Assembly: GCF_000426225.1 (NCBI RefSeq)
Contig: NZ_AUEY01000011.1
Span: forward strand, 1 to 64,000
Source: Desulforegula conservatrix Mb1Pa
GTDB lineage: Bacteria; Desulfobacterota; Desulfobacteria; Desulfobacterales; Desulforegulaceae
DNA: 64,000 nucleotides
Direction: 5' to 3'
Shown piece after piece: positions 26,421-34,379 of this stretch. Below the pieces are notes generated by a model. The model was not told the DNA's origin and ran no database searches. It saw only the letters and a program-made list of their open reading frames with translations. How positions within the stretch are numbered: the stretch's first letter is position 1; the number at the start of each line of letters is the position of its first letter. Position numbers and translations under genes: made by a program.

Positions 26421-29400
26421 TTAGATGCCCCTGGCCTGTTTCGTCAGATAATAAAGATGGGGAATGATTCTCGTATTCGGTTTGTTTGTTCCGTCATAAA
26501 ACAGATCTATGACAGGAATTCTTGTCTCCTCCTGAAGGCGCTTGAATATCGCGGAAGATACGACTCCTGGGCAGCAGAAAACAGGATTGACATGGATGAT
26601 TGCGCTGACCAGGCCTTTTTCAGCATAATACAGGGTTCTGCCGACGCTTATGGCTGTCTCGCCTGGTATGGGCTGATCCATTCCATATTTTTGTAACAGT
26701 TCGTGGCATTCTTCAGGTGTGGGTTCGAACTGGTCATCGAGCAGGCCTTTGAAAACAGCCTCGAATCTTTGCTCGAATTTTACCATTGTGGACACGGATT
26801 TTGTGTCTGCTCCTTTTTCAAGGGCGTCTGCATAAATTCCGTGGATCAGCATTTCATTGTAGGAAGGCACAAAAATTTCACCTCCCAGACTTTCAGCAAG
26901 ATCCCATACTCTTTCGTTGAGCACATCATTATATTTGGCATAAAGATCCCCAAGAACAGCAATGCGGGGTTTTCGTTCGGTTGGAAGCGGAAGTTTTTCC
27001 ACAATTTCACGAACCGCTTTTGCCGCGTTCAGCATGGATTTGCCATTCATGATGTGATCTATGACAGCTTCTTCAGCTTCGGCAAGGGCCTTATCTGTGG
27101 CTCCAGGCTCTGTTTCGTAAGGCCTGTATCTGAATGTCAGCTTATGGAGAATTGAGCCGATATTTGTAGCAGCCAGAAGATTGGCGTTTGCCCTCATGGA
27201 AAGCCCAGGGACTGATTCGAGTCCGCTTGGAGAAATAATTCCTGCTCCGCCAAGACCCGCATGCTCCAGTCCGTTCATGATCATTGCTCCATACTGGGGA
27301 AAATTGCAGGCAAAGCAGATTGACGGCAGATAAAGCATGGTTTTTGAAGGATCAAGATTTTCCTTTTTTATGAAGTCTATCATTGAACCGAGAATAGCCA
27401 CATTGGGCAGGCATTCGCCTCCGGACGCATATCTGTAACCAAGATGAATCTGGTCAGAGGTAAGGGGCATAACCCTCGCGTCATATCCTGCATTTCTGAA
27501 AATCGCCTGTTGCAGCCTGTTTATTCTGCCATCTGTATATGGAATGAGAAGGGTGTCTCCTTCTTTCAATTCGCCTTTCACGGATCTTGGAAGAGATTTT
27601 TCTGAAACTATTTTTCCGCCTGTTCCAAAATGGGTGGCAAAGGTTTCGATCGCAGCTTCAATTCTTGTCTGGTAGCCGACATCGCTTCCATGCTCGTCGA
27701 GCTGGAGTATGAGATAGGGCTTGCCCATTTTATCCATCTGAGCCTTGAATTCTGTCATAAGATAGGCGTCAGGGCTGCATCTGAAACATGAAATAAAAAC
27801 AGGATAAATATGCGGATTTGTCCGAACTGCCTCAAGAGCCGACATCATCTGCTGGCCGTAATGCCAGTGCATAAGATTATCCTGGTCTTCCGGCGCATGG
27901 GTCATGCTTTGAATCATGAGATCAAAACCCATGGATTCGAGCTTTGCAGGAATTCCCTGATTAAGCCTGCGGTCGAAAAGAACATAAGGTCTTGCCATTA
28001 ACATTATGGAAATTTTATCAGGAGAAGCATTAAGCTTTTCTTTTCCAAGATGCTGCCAGATATGTTTTCTTGTCTCAAAACCCTTCCATGCATCCACGAA
28101 AGCTTCTTTCACATGATCAGGATCAAGTTTCATGGAGTCTCTCAGATCTTTAGCAAGACGTTCCGCCACTTCATTTATGGACATTCTGAAAAAACTGATC
28201 TTCGGAGATATCAGCCTGTCTCTTTGTTCCGAAGGAGCAGCTGATGCAAGAATTGTCGGAGCATAAGCAGAATAATAGCAGAAATAGCGGTCTTCGGTTT
28301 TTTCAGACAAGGGTTTAGGATGAATCAGATTTTCAGACTCGTGCGGTGCGTTTATGACTGTCGGGAAGAAAACGTATTCACAATCACTCTGGAGAGCATT
28401 CAGAATCACACCATGAACCATTGCCATGGGCGCGCAGAAATCGGCCTGGATGCGTCTGCTTCCATCTTTAAGAGCCTTGTCTGATCCTGAAATCATTTTG
28501 ACCCTGAATCCAATATTCATCAGAAAAGACTCAAACAATGGGCCGTACTCGGACATGTAAACCACTTGAGGAAGGGCGACAGCAGGGCCTCCCGCTTCTT
28601 TTTCAGCATCAGGCCTCATGATTTGTCTGAAAGCGGCTTCAAGATCAGAGAATGTCTTTTGCTTGCCTCTTCCGGTATCGCTAAAATCTCTTCCGCATTT
28701 CATTCCCCATGCTGTCTTTCTTCCGTTTATATCGTAAACCGAAAGATCGCATTTATTGGCACATAGCTCGCAGACCTCCATATTTACGGTGTATGTAATG
28801 TCTGTTCCGGCAAAATCGGAAGCGCTCAGGCCTGCCTCCCGCAGAGCAACAGCACAACCAAGCGCTCCAGTTAAATGGCAGAATCTGGAGACCTTCACGT
28901 TTGTGCCGAGTTCCGCAGCGAATGCCGCCACAAGAGCCTTGTTTCTGGCTGTGGCGCCCTGAAAATAAATGCATTTGCCAAAAGGAGTCTTTCCCACAAC
29001 CTTGGAGAGATAATTGTCTCTCACGCTGAAAAGAACTGCTGCCATTGTTCCTGCCTTGTCCCAGCCCTCCGATAGAAGGGTATTCAGGTCTCTTTCCATG
29101 TAGACTGTGCATCTGTCAGACGTGAATGGCGCGGTTTTCCCAAGAGTCAAAGCCGGAATCTCATCAAGTGTGATGTCAAGGCGCATGGCCTGTTCTTCTA
29201 TGAAGGAACCTGTTCCGGCAGCACATACATAATTCATGGTGGCAAGGGTTACGGCTCCGTTCTTGAGTCTTGTAAATTTGGAATCCTGGCCGCCTATTTC
29301 AATAATGGTGTCAACGTCTGAATCTATGAATGTGGCGCCTTTTGCGTGGGCCGTTATCTCGTTTATGGCCATGTCTGCGCCAAAAACTGATTTTATGAGT

Positions 29401-30533
29401 TCTCTGCCCGAGCCAGTTGTCGCAACCCCTGCTATGGCGGAGCCGGTTTTCGAAAATATGGCGTGAATTCTTGCAAGGATTTCTGACACGGCTTTTACAG
29501 GATTTCCACGAGTTCTGGTATAAACCCCGAGCAAGACCATGCCGGTTTTATCTGTCACGACGGCCTTTGTGCTTGTGGAGCCAACATCTATGCCAAGATA
29601 GATATCTTCTCCGTTGAATGATTCAGATGGAGCGTATGTTGTAACTTCAACATCATTAATTATTTCAGTCCTGTCTGCGGAAAAATCAGGATAGTCAATG
29701 TCTGCGGCGGAAAGCGGCGCGCGCGTATTTCTTTTTGTGGCTGAATTATCAGTAAGGGACGAAAGATCGCTGAAAGGCCGATCCGCCATGATCGCAGCAC
29801 CCATGGCATTCCAGAACACACCGTTTTCAGGAACATCTATTTCCTGTTCAAAAAGATCTGACAAAGCCTGAACAATCGCCCTGTTTTTAGCGACTCCTCC
29901 GACAAAGACAAGGCTTCCGTCCAGCTCTCTGCCCTGGGTTGTGCTTGCTACAATGCTTCTGGCCATGCCTTTGCAGAGCCCGGCAGCGATTCCTGAAGGA
30001 GAATATCCTGCTGCCTGGGCATGAATAATGTCTGATTTTGCAAATACCGCGCATCTTGTGGCAATGGTCGGAACAGGGCCGTCATATTTTTCAGCCATTT
30101 CAGCCAAGCCTTCCGGATCGACTCCGAGTCTGTAAGCCTGCTGGTCAATGAAACCTCCGGTTCCGGCGGCGCAGTCGCTCTGGGCAGAATGTCCGGTATA
30201 ATTGCCTTTTTCATCCATATTTATAAGAAAGCTTCGTTCGCAGCCCACAGAGAGAATGTGTCTGTGGATGTTTCCTGTGATTCTTGCAGCTTCTATATTT
30301 GCGAGCACGGAGTCGATAAGGGGAATGTCATCCCGCCCAATGCTGCCTGTGATGCCGGTTTTGACAAACTCTGGGTTTGGAATTTTTCCGGAAATATGAT
30401 GGATGAGCTGTTTTACAGTTTCGGGAATATTCCCCTGATGCTGCATTGAAAAATAACCTGAAAATTTTCCGTTTCTGAGAATTACGGAATAAATGTTCTG
30501 GGAGCCTATGTCCACGCCGATATTGTAAATCAT
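26421..30533 (-). CDS. Double BadF/HgdC-type acyl-CoA dehydratase activase with DUF2229-like region
   Basis: 1370 residues. Two ASKHA ATPase modules are in tandem. The first starts at residue 3 (NIGVDIGSQN) and has CAAGTGGFIDQQAYRLG. The second starts near 310 (YLGIDVGSTSTKA) and has CAAGTGSFIEEQAMRLD; the cysteines match those holding the bridging 4Fe-4S cluster in 2-hydroxyglutaryl-CoA dehydratase activators. A CELCANKCDLSVY cluster motif follows near 575. The remaining 750 residues resemble the DUF2229/HgdB-like region fused in large members of this family. Such proteins couple ATP hydrolysis to low-potential electron transfer. No separate dehydratase alpha/beta genes are adjacent, so its partner is unknown. 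The length is normal for the giant form. Confidence 0.88.
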   Translation of the reverse strand: MIYNIGVDIGSQNIYSVILRNGKFSGYFSMQHQGNIPETVKQLIHHISGKIPNPEFVKTGITGSIGRDDIPLIDSVLANIEAARITGNIHRHILSVGCERSFLINMDEKGNYTGHSAQSDCAAGTGGFIDQQAYRLGVDPEGLAEMAEKYDGPVPTIATRCAVFAKSDIIHAQAAGYSPSGIAAGLCKGMARSIVASTTQGRELDGSLVFVGGVAKNRAIVQALSDLFEQEIDVPENGVFWNAMGAAIMADRPFSDLSSLTDNSATKRNTRAPLSAADIDYPDFSADRTEIINDVEVTTYAPSESFNGEDIYLGIDVGSTSTKAVVTDKTGMVLLGVYTRTRGNPVKAVSEILARIHAIFSKTGSAIAGVATTGSGRELIKSVFGADMAINEITAHAKGATFIDSDVDTIIEIGGQDSKFTRLKNGAVTLATMNYVCAAGTGSFIEEQAMRLDITLDEIPALTLGKTAPFTSDRCTVYMERDLNTLLSEGWDKAGTMAAVLFSVRDNYLSKVVGKTPFGKCIYFQGATARNKALVAAFAAELGTNVKVSRFCHLTGALGCAVALREAGLSASDFAGTDITYTVNMEVCELCANKCDLSVYDINGRKTAWGMKCGRDFSDTGRGKQKTFSDLEAAFRQIMRPDAEKEAGGPAVALPQVVYMSEYGPLFESFLMNIGFRVKMISGSDKALKDGSRRIQADFCAPMAMVHGVILNALQSDCEYVFFPTVINAPHESENLIHPKPLSEKTEDRYFCYYSAYAPTILASAAPSEQRDRLISPKISFFRMSINEVAERLAKDLRDSMKLDPDHVKEAFVDAWKGFETRKHIWQHLGKEKLNASPDKISIMLMARPYVLFDRRLNQGIPAKLESMGFDLMIQSMTHAPEDQDNLMHWHYGQQMMSALEAVRTNPHIYPVFISCFRCSPDAYLMTEFKAQMDKMGKPYLILQLDEHGSDVGYQTRIEAAIETFATHFGTGGKIVSEKSLPRSVKGELKEGDTLLIPYTDGRINRLQQAIFRNAGYDARVMPLTSDQIHLGYRYASGGECLPNVAILGSMIDFIKKENLDPSKTMLYLPSICFACNFPQYGAMIMNGLEHAGLGGAGIISPSGLESVPGLSMRANANLLAATNIGSILHKLTFRYRPYETEPGATDKALAEAEEAVIDHIMNGKSMLNAAKAVREIVEKLPLPTERKPRIAVLGDLYAKYNDVLNERVWDLAESLGGEIFVPSYNEMLIHGIYADALEKGADTKSVSTMVKFEQRFEAVFKGLLDDQFEPTPEECHELLQKYGMDQPIPGETAISVGRTLYYAEKGLVSAIIHVNPVFCCPGVVSSAIFKRLQEETRIPVIDLFYDGTNKPNTRIIPHLYYLTKQARGI

Positions 30534-30889
30534 ATATTAAATCCGTCCGAAGATTCTATTATTTGAAAAACCGGAAACTTGTTGTTTTTCCAATGCCTCC
30601 GGCAGGTCGGTTTTTTACAAAAAAGCTTGACAACAAACCTTATGGTTGTTGTTCAGATTAATCATTATTGAATAATTTGATCTGCAATTTCCGCGCTTTC
30701 CCGGAAGCAGGTTTTGAATATCTGAATTTTGTTTCTTGATGTCAAGCTTTGGAGGTGTTTTTTTTCAATCAAATCAAATAAATAAAGTTTTATGGATAGA
30801 TCTTTGTCAGAAAAGAAGGGATTTGTTCAATATGTGTGAAAAGCAATCTTATTATTGAACTTTGTTATTTTCGTTGGCTGATAAACAGA
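30534..30889. other. Intergenic region, no gene seen
   Basis: 356 bases of AT-rich sequence between the double activase start and the hairpin after the FTR-like gene. The promoter of the activase should lie here, but no convincing -35/-10 pair or dyad stood out. Confidence 0.5.
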
Positions 30890-30914
30890 CTCTCCCCTGT
30901 TTAATCGGGGAGAG
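30890..30914 (-). terminator. Hairpin after the FTR-like gene
   Basis: CTCTCCCC pairs with GGGGAGAG around a 9-base loop, 9 bases after the gene. The following minus-strand T-run is weak (TCTGTTTAT). Confidence 0.6.
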
Positions 30915-30922
30915 CCAAAAAT

Positions 30923-31255
30923 CTAAAAGAATAATTTTTCAGGTGGTCTTCTCTCCGGGACATAAGCGTTTTCAACTTTTCCGGTGTTCCAGTCTTCAGA
31001 AACATAAAGGGCGCAATAGCAGCTTCCAAATTCTGCGACATCAGGTTCGCGGTATACACACGGACAGAAAATGTCTTTGTCGTGTTCCCGGTCTCCTGAT
31101 GCCAGCCGACAAGGACAGGCCATGTAACCGTATCTTTCCTTGTTCAGAAGAAGGGACTCAAGAAGATCATTGACCTTTTCCCTGTCAGAGTTAAAAAAAT
31201 AACCTTTGGGTTCCTGAATTTTTTTCAGGTTTTCATAAAGCTGATTTATGTCCAT
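30923..31255 (-). CDS. Ferredoxin-thioredoxin reductase catalytic-chain-like protein
   Basis: 110 residues with the three paired-cysteine motifs of the FTR catalytic subunit: CPC (C47, C49), CPC (C64, C66) and CYC (C79, C81). In the plant and cyanobacterial enzyme the last motif is CHC and its histidine is important near the active disulfide; here it is Tyr80. The fold supplies a 4Fe-4S cluster next to a redox-active disulfide and passes ferredoxin electrons to thiol proteins. The ATG overlaps the stop of the glutaredoxin gene (TGATG), so the glutaredoxin is the probable partner. No FTR variable subunit is present, as is usual outside phototrophs. Confidence 0.88.
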   Translation of the reverse strand: MDINQLYENLKKIQEPKGYFFNSDREKVNDLLESLLLNKERYGYMACPCRLASGDREHDKDIFCPCVYREPDVAEFGSCYCALYVSEDWNTGKVENAYVPERRPPEKLFF

Positions 31256-31644
31256 CAGAGTCCCAGTGCCTCCTTTATCTGATCTTCCCTGAAACCAACC
31301 ACCACCTTGTCGCCAATTACAATGGTGGGGAAGGAGCAGCGAGGATTGACTTTTCTTACGTCCTCAAGAATTGCCATGCGCTCTTCACGGTCAAGCATGT
31401 CAACATCTATGAATTCATATTTTACGGCACAATCTCCGATGAATTTTTTGGCTGCCTTGCAATGGCTGCAAGTGCTGAGGGAGTATATGGTTACATCTGA
31501 ATTTTTGTTTTCTTCGCCCATAATATTTTCTTCCTTTTTCAAGGGGCTGGCCGCGATTCCATGATTTTTAGGATCTGGTTTTCCCCCGCCTGTTTTGCTG
31601 GAAAAGAAGCCGTGAATCATATTTTTAATATTTGATATTCTCAT
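31255..31644 (-). CDS. Glutaredoxin-family protein with N-terminal extension
   Basis: 129 residues from the ATG at 31644, chosen because GGGAG precedes it. After about 45 residues of basic, low-complexity sequence comes a glutaredoxin fold with active site STCSHCKAAK, the cis-proline SFPTIVIGD and a GFREDQIKEAL end. The CxxC is intact, so dithiol chemistry is likely. It may be reduced by the downstream FTR-like protein rather than glutathione, given their coupled translation. The N-terminal extension has no clear signal peptide or membrane helix. Confidence 0.85.
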   Translation of the reverse strand: MRISNIKNMIHGFFSSKTGGGKPDPKNHGIAASPLKKEENIMGEENKNSDVTIYSLSTCSHCKAAKKFIGDCAVKYEFIDVDMLDREERMAILEDVRKVNPRCSFPTIVIGDKVVVGFREDQIKEALGL

Positions 31645-31711
31645 AACCCATACTCCCATAAATGTCAAAACAGGCCGGTTTTTGATGTATTTTTGAGATG
31701 CCGCTCTTTTA

Positions 31712-32341
31712 TCAGAAACGAACCATTATATCTTCGTACTTTTTTCTCCATTTGTAAGGAGGCATTGGTGAACCTTCCTTGAAATATCCCACAGACATTA
31801 TCAGGGGAACCCAGTAGTTTTCAGGTATTTTGAATTCCTTTATGACTCCGTCCAGATCAAAACCGTCCATTGGATGTGTATCAAGGCCGAGACTTTTTGC
31901 CGCGAGCATGAATATTCCTGTAAAAAAACCTGTGTTTTTGCAGGCAAACGCAAGAGATCTCGCATCAGAAATTCCATACAGATTTCTGCATGAACCAGCC
32001 AGCCATTCCCTCTGCTCTTCCTTCATTATCCCTGCTTTTTTGAATTCCTCGAAATTCTTTTCAAAGACATGGCTGCTTGCATTCCATCCTTCCATGTCAG
32101 CAAGAAAAATAAGAACAACAGGAGCGTCTGTAATTTTGGGCTGATCCCAGGCGAGTTTTCTGAGCTTTTCCTTTTTAGAAGCATCCCTGATTTCAATAAT
32201 ACTCCAGGGCTGGAGATTGAAACTTGAAGGAGAATTCGCAGCAAGCTCGACTGCCTGCTTGAGAAGTTCGGGAGAAACATCCTTGTCAGGGTCAAAAAAA
32301 TTGACTGATCTTCTTTGTTTGACTAATTCACTGAATTCCAT
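31712..32341 (-). CDS. Nitroreductase-family FMN protein
   Basis: 209 residues from the ATG at 32341, where AGGAGG precedes. The N-terminal EFSELVKQRRSVNFF segment is the FMN-phosphate-binding Arg motif of the family, and ANSPSSFNLQPW provides the flavin-contacting Ser/Asn/Gln block. Members reduce nitroaromatics, quinones or enones using NAD(P)H. It ends 67 bases before the glutaredoxin start and could be the first gene of that run. The substrate is not predictable. Confidence 0.88.
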   Translation of the reverse strand: MEFSELVKQRRSVNFFDPDKDVSPELLKQAVELAANSPSSFNLQPWSIIEIRDASKKEKLRKLAWDQPKITDAPVVLIFLADMEGWNASSHVFEKNFEEFKKAGIMKEEQREWLAGSCRNLYGISDARSLAFACKNTGFFTGIFMLAAKSLGLDTHPMDGFDLDGVIKEFKIPENYWVPLIMSVGYFKEGSPMPPYKWRKKYEDIMVRF

Positions 32342-32588
32342 GGTAAGCCTCCTGGATATGATATTGGGGAATATATAATCGGCCGCTTTTTTTTGTGTTA
32401 ATGCAAAAAAATAAATCAAATGCTTGTTGAGTTAATAAATAAGCATTTGTGGTTTTATAATCAACCTGAAAATAGATTTTATGATGCGGTGCGTAGCCGG
32501 TGCGATTGTGATTTTAATTTCTGATATATTGTGGACATCCCTGGCTTTGCAGCCAGCTCCTTTGGAGGAGATTTTGATTATTAGTTTT

Positions 32589-33950
32589 TCAGGTGTTTTC
32601 CTGATCCATGACCTCCGGATTTGACTCCATGAACCTGTAAAGAGTCGCCCTTCCAACGCCCATGGCCTTTGCAGCCTTTGACTTATTGCCTCCGCTTCTT
32701 GCAAGGGCTTCTTTTACGAGTTTAAGATCAAGCTTTAATCCCTGGGTAGATTTTGAAAGCCTGAGATCCATGTCCTTTTTCAGCTCCATTGGAAGGTGCT
32801 CTGGCCTTATGATATGTCCGCCGCATTTTACTATGGAATACTGTACAGCGTTCTGGAGTTCCCTTACATTTCCGGGCCAGGCATAGTCCATCATTAGGGA
32901 TATTGTCTGGTCAGAAATTTTTTTGACGGGCGATCCGTATCTCTCGGAAGCCTGTCTGAGAAAATGCTGAACAAGAAGCGGGATATCTGTTTTTCTCTGT
33001 CTTAGAGGCGGAAGTACAACCGGTACAACATTAAGGCGGTAGTAAAGATCTTCCCTGAAATTTCCGCTGGCCACCTCCTGCTTAAGGTCTTTGTTGGTGG
33101 CGCTTATTATCCTTACATTGACTTTTAAGGTTTTTTCTCCGCCAACCCTTTCAAATGTGCTTTCCTGAAGAAAACGGAGAAGTTTCACCTGCATGTACTT
33201 TGAAAGTTCAGCGACCTCGTCCAGAAAAATAGTGCCTCCGTCCGCAAGTTCGAATCTTCCCTTTTTGTCTTTTATGGCTCCTGAAAAAGAACCCTTTACA
33301 TGTCCGAAGAGCTCACTTTCAATAAGACCTTCTGGCAGAGCCCCGCAGTTTATGGGAACAAAAGGCGCCGGCTTTCTGTTGCTTTCGTTATGGATGGCTG
33401 CGGCAACGAGTTCTTTTCCTGTCCCGGTTTCTCCGAATACATGAACAGGGTAATCAAATGCTGCGACATCCCTTATCTGCTGAAAAACCTGGAGCATCCT
33501 CGAATCTGAGCCGATTATGTTGCTGAAGCTGAAAAGCTCGCCCACCTTTATCTGTAGTCTGAGTATTTCGGTTATGTCCCTGAAAGACCCAAGAACGCCC
33601 ACGACCTCCCCGTTTTCGTTTGTCATGGGTGTAACCGTCATTTCAAGGCGTATCACATCACCGTTTCTTGCAGATAGATTGACATAGTATTTTTTTGGGA
33701 AAATGCCAAAAGCGTCCCTGTCATTGCAGAAAGAACAGTTTTCCCCGCAGAATGGTCCGCCCATTATCTCATGGCAGTCTTTTCCGATCACTTCTGATCT
33801 TGAAAAACCTGTGATTCTCTCTGCTTCACGGTTGAATGCGAAAATTCTTCTGTCCAGATCATGCGCCATTATGCCTTCGCTAAGATTATCCAGAACCCTT
33901 TCAAGATTACCTTTAACAGCTATCAGATTTTCGAGGCTCAGCTTTTCCAT
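32589..33950 (-). CDS. PAS / sigma-54 interaction / Fis transcriptional activator
   Basis: 453 residues. A PAS domain (about 14-130) contains the cysteine run PFCGENCSFC (C68, C72, C75, with C59 nearby), which could bind a metal or cluster. The AAA+ domain has Walker A GETGTGKE and Walker B GGTIFLDEVAEL. The loop that contacts sigma-54 reads GSFSGA (residues 220-225) instead of GAFTGA. A C-terminal Fis-type helix-turn-helix carries NKSKAAKAMGVGRATLYRFM. It should activate sigma-54 promoters in response to a redox or small-molecule signal. It lies beside the second GRE cluster and diverges from a 55-codon gene. The size is normal. Confidence 0.9.
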   Translation of the reverse strand: MEKLSLENLIAVKGNLERVLDNLSEGIMAHDLDRRIFAFNREAERITGFSRSEVIGKDCHEIMGGPFCGENCSFCNDRDAFGIFPKKYYVNLSARNGDVIRLEMTVTPMTNENGEVVGVLGSFRDITEILRLQIKVGELFSFSNIIGSDSRMLQVFQQIRDVAAFDYPVHVFGETGTGKELVAAAIHNESNRKPAPFVPINCGALPEGLIESELFGHVKGSFSGAIKDKKGRFELADGGTIFLDEVAELSKYMQVKLLRFLQESTFERVGGEKTLKVNVRIISATNKDLKQEVASGNFREDLYYRLNVVPVVLPPLRQRKTDIPLLVQHFLRQASERYGSPVKKISDQTISLMMDYAWPGNVRELQNAVQYSIVKCGGHIIRPEHLPMELKKDMDLRLSKSTQGLKLDLKLVKEALARSGGNKSKAAKAMGVGRATLYRFMESNPEVMDQENT

Positions 33951-34117
33951 TTTCTGGTGTCCGGTGAATTCAGGTTAATGAACAAGTCTTTACAGATGGT
34001 TTGTATAAATTGATAAGAGGTTAATGTCAAACCGTGAGATTTTTCTAAAGGGAATGACAATGGGGCCGATAATAAAACAAATAGCGCATTGATTCTTAAA
34101 AAAAAGGAGGACTTGCC

Positions 34118-34285
34118 ATGAAAACATACGGAAAAATTCACTGGAAGGTTGAAAGCATCACATGTTTTGTAAAACAAGGCAAGACAGTTATGAGAAGCGA
34201 GACCGACGAAGCCCACGCAGATCTTGTGAGGGATGACAAGACCGCAACCCGCATGATTTCCTTCAAGGAAATATCATCAATATGA
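34118..34285 (+). CDS. Small protein, 55 residues, unknown function
   Basis: An ATG at 34118 follows a very strong AAAAAGGAGG site and opens a 55-codon frame (MKTYGKIHWKVESITCFVKQ at the start, ending FKEISSI). The peptide is soluble and charged, with one Cys and a predicted beta/alpha pattern. It is encoded opposite to both neighbours, the sigma-54 regulator and the epimerase-SDR fusion. The ribosome site and the codon composition, similar to its neighbours, argue that it is translated. I do not recognise a family. Confidence 0.55.
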   Translation: MKTYGKIHWKVESITCFVKQGKTVMRSETDEAHADLVRDDKTATRMISFKEISSI

Positions 34286-34379
34286 TTAACCGCCGGCCAT
34301 GATCATTGACTGGCCGAGTGGCCGACGGTTAAAATTTTCTTTTGATTTTGCTGAATACTTGAATGACCGAACGATTCTT

